A DNA stretch of 64,000 bases. Origin: Prevotella sp. 10(H) (GTDB lineage: Bacteria > Bacteroidota > Bacteroidia > Bacteroidales > Dysgonomonadaceae). The stretch spans positions 248,001 to 312,000 of the forward strand of contig NZ_JOMI01000009.1 of assembly GCF_000711235.1 (NCBI RefSeq), in the 5' to 3' direction. Made by a program: the position numbers and the translations under genes. This document shows, piece after piece, positions 10,025-19,026 of this stretch. A model generated the notes under the pieces. It saw only the letters and a program-made list of their open reading frames with translations. It was not told where the DNA came from and did not search any database. Numbering within the stretch: the first letter of the stretch is position 1; the number at the start of each line of letters is the position of its first letter.

Positions 10025-12979
10025 ATGGTAAGGAATAGAAAAATTACAGGTTTGCTTTTAGGGATATATTTAATCCCGGTTTTATTATGTGCTCAGATAG
10101 TGGAATCGCTCGACAGCAAAAACCCAAATGTAAAATGGAAAGTCATACCACAGCAAGAAATCAAAGAAGACATCAACAGGATTTCATCCATCGGGTATAA
10201 TATGAATGGCTGGGTCGACGCTGTTATTCCCGGAACAGCCTTTTCTTCTTATGTTGCTGCAGGGCTGGAAAAAGACCCGAATTTCGGAGATAATATTTAT
10301 AAAGTAGACAGAGCGAAATACGACCGCCCGTTTGTATATCGTGCAGAGTTTGAAATACCTTCAAACTTCAATAAAAAAATAATCTGGTTAAACTTTCGTG
10401 GAATCAACCGCAAAGGAGAAGTTTACTTCAACGGAAAATCATTGGGTGTAGTCGACGGATTTATGCATCGCGGCAAATTTGACATAACGCCTTATGTTAA
10501 CAAAAACGGAAAAAATGTTTTAGTAGTAACAGTTCATATACCGGAGCATCCTTTGAACAATTATGGAAGCCCTACTTACATATCCAGCGGCGGCTGGGAT
10601 TGGATGCCCTATGTTCCCGGCCTGAATTCGGGTATAACCGATAAAGTGTTTTTAAGCAATACCGGAGCTTTGCAGATAGAAGACCCTTGGGTAAGAACAG
10701 ACTTGCCGACAAATGCGAAGGCCGAATTATCCGTATCTGTAGGCGTGAAGAATTCTTCAAAAGAATATAAGTCCGGAACTATAAAAATCACGATCAATCC
10801 CGGAAATATAGTTTTATCACAGAATATCGGGGTTCAGGAAGGACGTATCTCGGAAGTGAAATTCGACAAATCAAAATTTGCAGAACTTATTATTAACAAC
10901 CCGAAACTGTGGTGGCCTAACGGTTATGGCGAACCAAATCTTTACACCTGCGATCTATCTGTAGAAGTTGACGGAAAAGTCTCCGAAACCCAACAGTTTA
11001 AATTCGGTATTAAGAAATACAGCTACGATAAGGAGGGAAATGTTTTCCATATATCTATCAACGGTAAGCGGGTGTTTGTAAAAGGAGGAAACTGGGGTAT
11101 GTCCGAGTACCTGTTGCGTTGCCGCAATGAAGAGTATGATACGAAAATACGCCTTCATAAAGAAATGAATTTTAATATGATACGCAACTGGCTGGGATCG
11201 ACTACCGATGATGAGTTCTACGAAGCATGCGACAAGTACGGTATACTGATATGGGACGATTTCTGGCTGAATGCCAACCCTGTGCTTCCATCCGATATAT
11301 ACAGCTTCAACAGGAATGCTATAGAAAAGATACTGCGCGTCCGCCACCATCCGAGTGTGGCTGTTTGGTGCGGAAATAATGAAGGTTATCCTCAGCCTCC
11401 GCTCAGCAACTGGCTGAAAGAGAATATCTCCGCTTTCGACGGTGATGATAGGTATTATCAGGCAACATCCAACTATGACGGTCTTTCAGGCAGTGGTATG
11501 TGGGGAAATTTCGATCCCAGATACTACTTTACGGCCAGCCCAAAAAGTAGCACACACGGCGACATAGGCTGGGGATTCCGTACCGAAATAGGAACAGCAG
11601 TGTTTGTGAATTATGAGAGTTTGAAGAAGTTCATGCCGGAAGATAAGTTGTGGCCTAGAAACGAAATGTGGGATCAGCACTTCTTCGGCCAGAAGGCATT
11701 CAATGCCCTGCCCGACAAATATGATGAATCTATCAGCCAGCGCTACGGTAAACCGCAAGGTATCGAAGATTATTGTCTTAAAGCCCAATTGCTCAATATA
11801 GAGACAAATCAGTCTATGTATGAAGGCTGGCTGGATAATATGTGGGAAGATGCTTCGGGTATTATGACTTGGATGAGCCAGTCGGCATACCCCTCTATGG
11901 TATGGCAAAGTTATGATTACTATTACGACCTGACAGGCGCCTATTGGGGCTTGAAGAAAGCTTGCGAACCTCTGCATATACAATGGAACCCTGCTAACAA
12001 TTCGGTAAAGGTTGTAAATACTACATCGAGAGATGCTGCAGACCTTATTGCAGAAGCCCATGTATACAATATGGACGGCTCGGAAGTGACATCATTAAGT
12101 CAGACAGAAGAGGTTTATTCTGCATATAATACAGCAACACACTGCTTTACTGTTCCGTTTTATAAAAATCTGAAAAATGTAGCACTGAATAAGCCTGTAA
12201 CAGCATCTTCTTCTGACGGAGGAAGGCCCGAGGAGGTGACAGATGATAATCTGGGCAGCCGCTGGGCAAGCCGATCAAATGATAATGAATGGATATATAT
12301 CGATCTTCAGCAACAGGAGAATGTATTCGGTGTGTGCCTCAACTTCGAATCGGCATATGCCAAGAAGTATAAAATACAGGTTTCTGACGATGCAAAAACA
12401 TGGAAAGATGTAGCGGCAATAGAAAAGGGAAAAGTAGGAGTACAGGAATTCTTCTTCGATGATGTCAAAGCACGTTATGTACGCATGCTTGGCGAAAAGA
12501 GGGGTACTTCGTGGGGCTATTCTCTCTGGGATTTCAAAGTTTATGGCGGTACAGAGCATCAAAAAGGATTGACTGATGTACATTTCTTAAAACTGACACT
12601 GAAAAACAAATCCGGCAAGCTGCTCAGTGAGAATTTATATTGGAGAGGCACAAACCGGACTGATTTTACAGCGCTCAATTCTTTACCGAAAGTCAATCTT
12701 AAGACAACAAGCAAATTGATAAGAAAAGACGGCAAATGCTTTATGGATGTGAAGATAAACAATCCGTCTTCGTCTGCTGCCGTTGCTTTTGCCGTCTGGG
12801 TACAATTGCATAATTCGAAAACGAAAGAAAGAATATTGCCTGCCATAATGAATGATAATTATTTTACTTTGTTGAAAGGAGAATCGAAGGACATTCTGAT
12901 AGAGTTTGACGAAAATCTTCTAAAAGCAGGTGAAGAACCGGTGCTGACCGTGACGCCATATAATAATCAGTCGAAATAA
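10025..12979 (+). CDS. GH2-family glycoside hydrolase with discoidin (F5/8C) domain
   Basis: Retaining exo-glycosidase of the beta-mannosidase/exo-beta-glucosaminidase branch of GH2, probably periplasmic or surface. Signal peptide with cleavage near LLCAQ. The sugar-binding jelly-roll carries GINRKGEVYFNGKSLG, followed by immunoglobulin-like domains and a TIM barrel. The likely acid/base is E453 in WCGNNEG and the nucleophile E521 in FRTEIG. After the barrel an F5/8 type C domain spans about residues 717-845 (NVALNKPVTASSSDGG to YSLWDFKVYG), then a final beta-sandwich. The length of 984 residues is at the long end of the family because of the discoidin module. The exact sugar (mannose, glucosamine or galactose) cannot be decided by eye. 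Confidence 0.85.
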   Translation: MVRNRKITGLLLGIYLIPVLLCAQIVESLDSKNPNVKWKVIPQQEIKEDINRISSIGYNMNGWVDAVIPGTAFSSYVAAGLEKDPNFGDNIYKVDRAKYDRPFVYRAEFEIPSNFNKKIIWLNFRGINRKGEVYFNGKSLGVVDGFMHRGKFDITPYVNKNGKNVLVVTVHIPEHPLNNYGSPTYISSGGWDWMPYVPGLNSGITDKVFLSNTGALQIEDPWVRTDLPTNAKAELSVSVGVKNSSKEYKSGTIKITINPGNIVLSQNIGVQEGRISEVKFDKSKFAELIINNPKLWWPNGYGEPNLYTCDLSVEVDGKVSETQQFKFGIKKYSYDKEGNVFHISINGKRVFVKGGNWGMSEYLLRCRNEEYDTKIRLHKEMNFNMIRNWLGSTTDDEFYEACDKYGILIWDDFWLNANPVLPSDIYSFNRNAIEKILRVRHHPSVAVWCGNNEGYPQPPLSNWLKENISAFDGDDRYYQATSNYDGLSGSGMWGNFDPRYYFTASPKSSTHGDIGWGFRTEIGTAVFVNYESLKKFMPEDKLWPRNEMWDQHFFGQKAFNALPDKYDESISQRYGKPQGIEDYCLKAQLLNIETNQSMYEGWLDNMWEDASGIMTWMSQSAYPSMVWQSYDYYYDLTGAYWGLKKACEPLHIQWNPANNSVKVVNTTSRDAADLIAEAHVYNMDGSEVTSLSQTEEVYSAYNTATHCFTVPFYKNLKNVALNKPVTASSSDGGRPEEVTDDNLGSRWASRSNDNEWIYIDLQQQENVFGVCLNFESAYAKKYKIQVSDDAKTWKDVAAIEKGKVGVQEFFFDDVKARYVRMLGEKRGTSWGYSLWDFKVYGGTEHQKGLTDVHFLKLTLKNKSGKLLSENLYWRGTNRTDFTALNSLPKVNLKTTSKLIRKDGKCFMDVKINNPSSSAAVAFAVWVQLHNSKTKERILPAIMNDNYFTLLKGESKDILIEFDENLLKAGEEPVLTVTPYNNQSK

Positions 12980-13008
12980 ATATATTTAGTAATTAGTTAA
13001 AAGGGGAA

Positions 13009-15108
13009 ATGATGAAGGTAAATAAAAGATTGTTGGTTATCCTGTGTGTGGGGTTCCTTTGCCTTGGGGCAAAGGCTGCTCCTTTCAAGAAAAGTATAAG
13101 ATATAAGAACTGGTCTATAGTCCATAACCAAGATATGACTATGGACTTTATACATAAAGGCAAAGCCATACTAAAAAACACATATGTAAAGGCAAAGATC
13201 GATAGGGAATACATAGAAAGTACTTCTTATACATCAGCAGATATAAAAGAAAGTGATTTTAGTGATAATACAGGCAGGGGAAAAAGATTTACCGTGACTT
13301 ATACCCAGCCTGGGAAAGCCTCTATAGAACAGATATTCTATTTTTATCCCGATAAAGATTATTTCCTTACTGAAGTTTTCTTAAAATCGGATACGGATAT
13401 ATCGAGTAACTATATTTCGCCTGTTTATACAATCACCCAAAATGCTTTTTTGCCGCAAGATGAAAGCAACCGTGTTTTACGCGTGCCGTTCGATAATGAT
13501 AGTTTTGTTCACTATCTGTCATCTCCGTTAGATGTAGAAGATATTTCATTTGAAGTAACAGCAATCTTTAACGGGAAGAACCGTGACGGATTGGTCATCG
13601 GTTCGGTAGAGCATGATATCTGGAAAACGGGAATCCGTTATAAGACCGAAAACAACCGGTTTATCAGTGAATTGGAATGTTTTGGCGGAGTTGCGCATGA
13701 ACAGACAAGGGATATTAGTGATAAACCCGACCGCCCGTCCAAAGAGCATGGCTGCATTAAAGGAAAGAGTCTTAAATCGCCGAAAATATTTTTCGGTGTA
13801 TTTACCGATTGGCGAAGAGGGCTCGAAACATTCGGCGAAGTAAATGCACAGATAGCACCTCCGCGCAAATGGAACAGCGGAACTCCTTTCGGTTGGAACA
13901 GCTGGGGAGCTATGGCTGATAAAGTGAATTATGAAGGAGCAACGGATGTTTCCGACTTCATGAAAAAAGAACTGCAGCCCAAAAGCTTTGAAAACGATAA
14001 CATTGTATATATAGGGCTCGACTCTTTTTGGGACAACTTTACGGAAGAACAACTGGGCCAGTTTGTGGAACATTGTAAGGCTAACGGACAAAAGGCAGGA
14101 ATATACTGGTGCCCGTTCTCCGACTGGCACGGAAATGCCGACGGTGATGTGGAAGGTACAAACGGGAAATGGAAATACAAGGATATATATCTTCGCGCCG
14201 ACGGTAAACCGCGTAAAGTGGAATCGCTTGCCGTAGACCCGACGCACCCTGCCACCAAGCAGCGCATGGATTATTACATAAACAAGTTTAAACGGCTGGG
14301 GTACTCATATGTAAAACTCGATTTTATAAACAACGGCACACTTGAAGCGGATTCATTCTACAACCCGGAAGTAACAACCGGTATTCAGGCATATAACGAA
14401 GGAATGAAATACCTTTCTGATTTGTGTGGAGAAGATATGTTTATGGCACTCTCTATTGCCCCCACTTTTCCGTCTCAGTACGGCTCTTCGAAGCGGATAA
14501 GCTGCGATGCATGGGGCGCAATGACAGAGGTAGACTGGGGCACGACAGGTTATATGCTCAACAGTCTTTCTTTCGGATGGTGGCTCGACCGCGTTTATCC
14601 GTTCAATGATGCCGATCACATACTTTTATATAAGCCTCAGGAAGCAGACGATTATAAAGAAGGGGCAAACAGGGCACGAATCACGTCGGCCGTCATAACA
14701 GGTATATATATGCTTGGTGATAACTTTAGCGTTACCGGGCGTATTCCCGGAGCAAAAGAAGCGCGCGACAAGGCGATTGCAGTAGCCACCAATAAGGAAA
14801 TAAATGAAATAGCACGTAAAGGAAAATCTTTCTATCCCGTAGAAGGATATACAGCCGCAGCACCGGGTAAAACCGAAACCATATTTATGCGCGACGATGA
14901 CAGTTGCATTTATATAGCTGTATTTAACTTCGATAAAGTGAATGAAAAAACGGGAATTTTAGATATGAGCCGTGTCTGTCAAAGCAATATGAATAATGTG
15001 CAGGCAAAAGAACTGTGGACTTCGGCACAAGTATCTGTTAAAAACAATCAACTCTCTTATTCGGTACCCGTACAGGACGTACATGTATACAAATTAATGA
15101 AGAAATAA
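13009..15108 (+). CDS. Clan GH-D hydrolase, alpha-galactosidase-like
   Basis: A secreted 699-residue glycosidase with signal peptide (MKVNKRLLVILCVGFLCLGAKA). An N-terminal beta-sandwich of about 280 residues precedes a TIM barrel opening TPFGWNSWGAM, the pattern of GH27/GH36 melibiases. The strand-end motif YSYVKLDFINNG holds the probable nucleophile Asp, and ISCDAWGAMTE holds the probable acid/base Asp. A small C-terminal sandwich follows. It resembles GH27/GH36 but is not a canonical member of either, so alpha-galactosidase or N-acetylgalactosaminidase activity is an inference. It lies between GH2 and a canonical GH36, 16 bases before the latter, in the same transcript. Confidence 0.75.
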   Translation: MMKVNKRLLVILCVGFLCLGAKAAPFKKSIRYKNWSIVHNQDMTMDFIHKGKAILKNTYVKAKIDREYIESTSYTSADIKESDFSDNTGRGKRFTVTYTQPGKASIEQIFYFYPDKDYFLTEVFLKSDTDISSNYISPVYTITQNAFLPQDESNRVLRVPFDNDSFVHYLSSPLDVEDISFEVTAIFNGKNRDGLVIGSVEHDIWKTGIRYKTENNRFISELECFGGVAHEQTRDISDKPDRPSKEHGCIKGKSLKSPKIFFGVFTDWRRGLETFGEVNAQIAPPRKWNSGTPFGWNSWGAMADKVNYEGATDVSDFMKKELQPKSFENDNIVYIGLDSFWDNFTEEQLGQFVEHCKANGQKAGIYWCPFSDWHGNADGDVEGTNGKWKYKDIYLRADGKPRKVESLAVDPTHPATKQRMDYYINKFKRLGYSYVKLDFINNGTLEADSFYNPEVTTGIQAYNEGMKYLSDLCGEDMFMALSIAPTFPSQYGSSKRISCDAWGAMTEVDWGTTGYMLNSLSFGWWLDRVYPFNDADHILLYKPQEADDYKEGANRARITSAVITGIYMLGDNFSVTGRIPGAKEARDKAIAVATNKEINEIARKGKSFYPVEGYTAAAPGKTETIFMRDDDSCIYIAVFNFDKVNEKTGILDMSRVCQSNMNNVQAKELWTSAQVSVKNNQLSYSVPVQDVHVYKLMKK

Positions 15109-15124
15109 TATAAACTATAATAGC

Positions 15125-17329
15125 ATGAAAAAGAACACATTGATCTTTATTTCGCTTTATCTGTTCTGCCTGAATCTTACAGCGCAGCAGAAAGATGTTA
15201 TCCGGATAGAGACGCAGGATCAGGCGATAATCCTCACTGCAGAATCTGATGACAAGGTCATTTTCCAATATTGGGGAAGGAAAGTTAACAGCACTGCCCC
15301 GTTCCTAAACCGCAAAATAAAAGGGCAGCCCGATACAAGCGACGATTTCGCTTCGCAGCTTTATCCGGCCTATGGCGGACGCTACTATCTTACTCCGGCT
15401 CTTAAACTGACGCATGCCGATGGGGTGTTGACAACCGAGTTAGTTTATATCAATTCGGAAAATAAAGCACTTGACAACAACAGGACAGAAACAGTAGTAC
15501 ATCTCAGGGATAAACTGTATCCGGTATTTGTAGATGTGCGCTTCGTTGCTTATCAGCGGGAAAATATCATTTGTCAGTCTGTAGAAATAAGACACAACGA
15601 AAACAAGGATATAAAAGTAGAAAATCTGGCATCTTCATACATCCCTCTCCATGCAGAATCGTATTACCTGACGCACTTTAATGGTACGTGGTCTAGCGAA
15701 ATGCTGATGGAAGAGGAGGAACTGACCCATGGGATAAAGGTGATAGAAACCAAAAAAGGGGTAAGAGCCACACAGTCGGAGAGCCCCTCATTTCTACTAT
15801 CCATCGACAACCCTGCAAATGAAGATACGGGGGAAGTATATGCCGGAACGCTGGCATGGTCGGGTAATTACAAATTATCTTTCGAACTGGATGAAACAGG
15901 GAAATTAGGTATTATATCCGGAATGAACTCTTTTGCTTCAACCTTTACCCTTAAAGCAGGCAAAAAATTGCAGACACCCGAAATGGTATTGGCTTATAGT
16001 GCAAAGGGAACAGGACAAATATCACGCAATTATCACGACTGGGCACGAAAATACGGAATGATGCACGGAAATGAAGTGAACCCTGTTATTCTCAACAGTT
16101 GGGAGGGGGCTTATTTTACTTTCGATGAAAAGACCTTAACAGATATGATAGACAGCGCGGCAAAATTCGGTGTAGAAATGTTTGTCCTCGATGATGGATG
16201 GTTTGGTAACAAATATCCGCGTAATGGCGATAATGCCGGGCTTGGCGACTGGCAGGTAAATACAAAAAAGCTACCGAGAGGAATCGGCTATCTGGCCGAT
16301 TATGCTGTAAACAAAGGTATTAAATTCGGTATATGGATAGAGCCGGAAATGGTGAACCCGGATAGCGAGCTGGCTAAAAAACATCCTGAATGGATTGTAA
16401 AAAGTGGCAAACGCGATATCTTACCGATGCGCAACCAGTGGTTGCTCGACCTGAGTAATCCTCAGGTGCAGGATTTCGTAGTGAAAACATTTGACGATGT
16501 GATTGCTTTGTCGCCTAATATCAGCTATATAAAATGGGATGCAAACCGCCATGTGGACAATGTGGGTTCGGAATACCTTCCGGCCGGTGAGCAGGCACAT
16601 TTCTGGTACGAGTATGTGAAAGGATTGTACTCGGCATATGAACGGATAAGGGCAAAGCATCCTGATATCCAGATACAATTGTGTTCATCGGGCGGAGGGC
16701 GCCTTGAATATGGCGCATTAAAATATCATGACGAGTTCTGGGCAAGCGATAATACAAACGCGCTCGACCGTATTTTTATCCAGTACGGAACAAATATATT
16801 TTTCCCGACTATTGCTACGGCATCCCATGTTTCTACCAGTCCTAATCACCAGACAGGCATGATGACTCCTCTTAAGTTCCGTTTCGATGTAGCTATGTCG
16901 GGTCGCCTCGGCATGGAATTGCAACCAAAAGATATCGACAGTGAAGACTATGAATTTGCGACAAAAGCTATTGAAAACTATAAGCGGATACGCCCTATTG
17001 TGCATTTAGGTGACTTGTACAGGCTGGTATCTCCATATGGGAAAAACGGCTGGGCATCTCATATGTTTGTTTCTAAAGATAAAAAAGAGGCCGTATATTT
17101 TGCTTACAGCCTTAAATATCATGGCCGCACTACGTATCTGGAAACAAAGCTGAAGGGTCTCGATCCGCAAAAGAACTATAAGATAACTGAGTTGAATACG
17201 CGGGGCTGGAACCGTTCATTTTACGGTGACGGACAAGTATTCACGGGTGATTATCTGATGAAAGTCGGTATCAATCTGAATATAGGAAATCCGTTCGATA
17301 GTTCGGCTCTAATGCTTACTGAAGAATAA
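15125..17329 (+). CDS. GH36 alpha-galactosidase
   Basis: Releases terminal alpha-1,6-linked galactose from oligosaccharides such as raffinose or galactomannan fragments. A signal peptide (ending LTAQQ) places it in the periplasm. At 734 residues it has the family's usual length and architecture: an N-terminal super-sandwich, a TIM barrel from about residue 310 (NSWEGAYFTFDEK) and a short C-terminal sandwich. Signature motifs are FVLDDGWFGN, FGIWIEPEMVNPDS, IKWDANRH with nucleophile D472, CSSGGGR, and FWASDNTNALDR with acid/base D542. The frame is intact. This is the most confidently assigned enzyme of the locus and the main hint that the substrate carries alpha-galactose. Confidence 0.93.
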   Translation: MKKNTLIFISLYLFCLNLTAQQKDVIRIETQDQAIILTAESDDKVIFQYWGRKVNSTAPFLNRKIKGQPDTSDDFASQLYPAYGGRYYLTPALKLTHADGVLTTELVYINSENKALDNNRTETVVHLRDKLYPVFVDVRFVAYQRENIICQSVEIRHNENKDIKVENLASSYIPLHAESYYLTHFNGTWSSEMLMEEEELTHGIKVIETKKGVRATQSESPSFLLSIDNPANEDTGEVYAGTLAWSGNYKLSFELDETGKLGIISGMNSFASTFTLKAGKKLQTPEMVLAYSAKGTGQISRNYHDWARKYGMMHGNEVNPVILNSWEGAYFTFDEKTLTDMIDSAAKFGVEMFVLDDGWFGNKYPRNGDNAGLGDWQVNTKKLPRGIGYLADYAVNKGIKFGIWIEPEMVNPDSELAKKHPEWIVKSGKRDILPMRNQWLLDLSNPQVQDFVVKTFDDVIALSPNISYIKWDANRHVDNVGSEYLPAGEQAHFWYEYVKGLYSAYERIRAKHPDIQIQLCSSGGGRLEYGALKYHDEFWASDNTNALDRIFIQYGTNIFFPTIATASHVSTSPNHQTGMMTPLKFRFDVAMSGRLGMELQPKDIDSEDYEFATKAIENYKRIRPIVHLGDLYRLVSPYGKNGWASHMFVSKDKKEAVYFAYSLKYHGRTTYLETKLKGLDPQKNYKITELNTRGWNRSFYGDGQVFTGDYLMKVGINLNIGNPFDSSALMLTEE

Positions 17330-17349
17330 TAATCTATTTGCTGAAGTAT

Positions 17350-18924
17350 ATGACTATAACTTTTAAGAAAAGACAGTTTTACCTCCTGATATGCATTTTT
17401 GTATCAATCAGTATTCAGGCTCAGGAGGTAGCTTGGGGAGATCAGGGAAACGGTAAATATGTGAATCCCGTTCTTGCTGCAGATTACTCCGATCCCGATG
17501 TTATACGGGTGGGTAGCAAATACTACATGGTATGCTCGGATTTCCACTATATAGGTATGCCGGTTCTTGAGTCGGACGATATGGTCAACTGGAAGATTAT
17601 ATCGCAGGTTTATAACAAATTCGATTTTCCCGAATGGGATAAAAACGAGCGTTACGGGGGAGGCTCATGGGCTCCGGCCATTCGCCACCATGACAGTAAA
17701 TTCTGGGTATTCTTTTGTACTCCTCACGAGGGTTTATTCATGTCGAATGCGGTAAATCCCGCAGGACCGTGGTCTCCCCTATTGAATGTAAAGAATGTAA
17801 GTGACTGGGAAGACCCCTGTCCTTTCTGGGATGAAGACGGGCAGGCTTATATAGGAAGAAGCCAGCTGGGTGCCGGACCCATCATCTTACATAAAATGAG
17901 CCCGGATGGCACATATCTGATGGATGACGGCGTGACGGTATATGAAGGCCCTGTTGCCGAAGGAACCAAAATTCATAAAATGAACGGCTACTACTACATG
18001 AGTATACCCGAAGGCGGTGTTGCTACGGGCTGGCAAACAGTATTGAGGTCTAAAAATATCTATGGACCGTACGAGCGCAAGATTGTTCTGGAGCAAGGTT
18101 CTACAAGTATCAACGGGCCTCATCAGGGTTCTTTGGTCGATACACCTGATGGCGAATGGTGGTTCTATCATTTTCAGGATACGCATCCATTAGGCCGTGT
18201 AGTGCATCTGCAACCTGTAACATGGAAAAACGGCTGGCCGGAAGTCGGAAAAGACTATGATGGCAATGGATTCGGAGAGCCTGTCAAAGAATGAGATAAA
18301 CCGAAAACAGGAAAAAAGGGCAAAATATCTGCTCCGCAGGGAAGTGATGAGTTTTCATCTCCGGAATTAAATTTTCAATGGCAATTCAATCATAATCCTA
18401 TAAATGCCTACTGGTCTTTAACAGAGCGGAAAGGCTATTTAAGGATTAAAGCATTGAAGGCTGAAAATCTGCGCTCGTCAAAAAATATGGTTACCCAGAA
18501 AGTAATGGGCTATCACGGCAATGCATCTACCGTGGTCGATTGCAGTAAAATGGAAAACGGGCAACGTGCCGGTTTGTTCTGTATAGGTGATAGGTTCAAT
18601 GCAGTCGGCGTTGTTAATGATAACGGAAAAAATTCCGTCTATTACGAAAGTAACGGGGAAGCTAAAAATACAACGTCTTTCGCATCAGATAAAATTTATT
18701 TCAAAGTATCGTTGGATGCTGAGAAGAATCAACACCGATTGTTTTACAGCTTTGATAATAAAGAATTTATTCCTGTAGGAGAAGCATTTTCTCTTCGTAC
18801 CGCCGACTGGAAAGGAATACGTACAGGCCTTTTTTCTTATAATACGTTGTCGGATAATGGCATTGCCGATTTTAACTGGTTCAGGTATAAATTCGATGGC
18901 CCCGGACTGTATTCAAAGAGATAA
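17350..18924 (+). pseudogene. GH43 glycosidase interrupted by an in-frame TGA
   Basis: GH43 enzymes are inverting beta-xylosidases or alpha-L-arabinofuranosidases. I chose ATG 17350; the upstream TTG at 17338 only adds four residues before a normal signal peptide (ending IQAQ). The five-bladed propeller carries the base D48 in DYSDPDVI and the acid E204 in PVAEGTKI, and resembles GH43 subfamily 12. TGA at 18292-18294 (codon 315) ends the catalytic domain, but the same frame stays open to 18924 and encodes the concanavalin-like C-terminal domain of GH43 xylosidases (GSDEFSSPELNFQWQFNHNP to FNWFRYKFDGPGLY). A single change of a Trp (TGG) or Arg (CGA) codon would explain it. A truncated propeller might fold but would lack the domain that often shapes the active site. 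Confidence 0.85.
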
Positions 18925-19026
18925 TATAAATAATTAATATATAACTAATTAGATAACTATATCACTTTGAAAAACACTGCCATCCGGCAATATGCTTTAT
19001 ATAGATTAATTTATAAAAACGATTAT

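Noticed and set aside
11486-12061. 191-codon open frame on the minus strand within GH2
   Set aside because: Antisense shadow of a well-supported enzyme gene, with no domain, no start context and no conserved pattern.
13546-14247. 233-codon open frame on the minus strand within the clan GH-D gene
   Set aside because: Antisense shadow of a coding region with strong motifs on the plus strand; composition is unlike real proteins here.
17338-17349. TTG start for GH43
   Set aside because: ATG at 17350 directly precedes a normal signal peptide; the TTG adds only four residues.
18292-18294. TGA recoded as an amino acid in GH43
   Set aside because: TGA ends other intact genes in this window (GH3 at 21292-21294, first tssF at 42281-42283), so a changed code is unlikely, and no selenocysteine family is involved.
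18967-19026. N-terminal extension of GH3 from TTG 18967
   Set aside because: The extension would bury the signal peptide that begins at ATG 19027.
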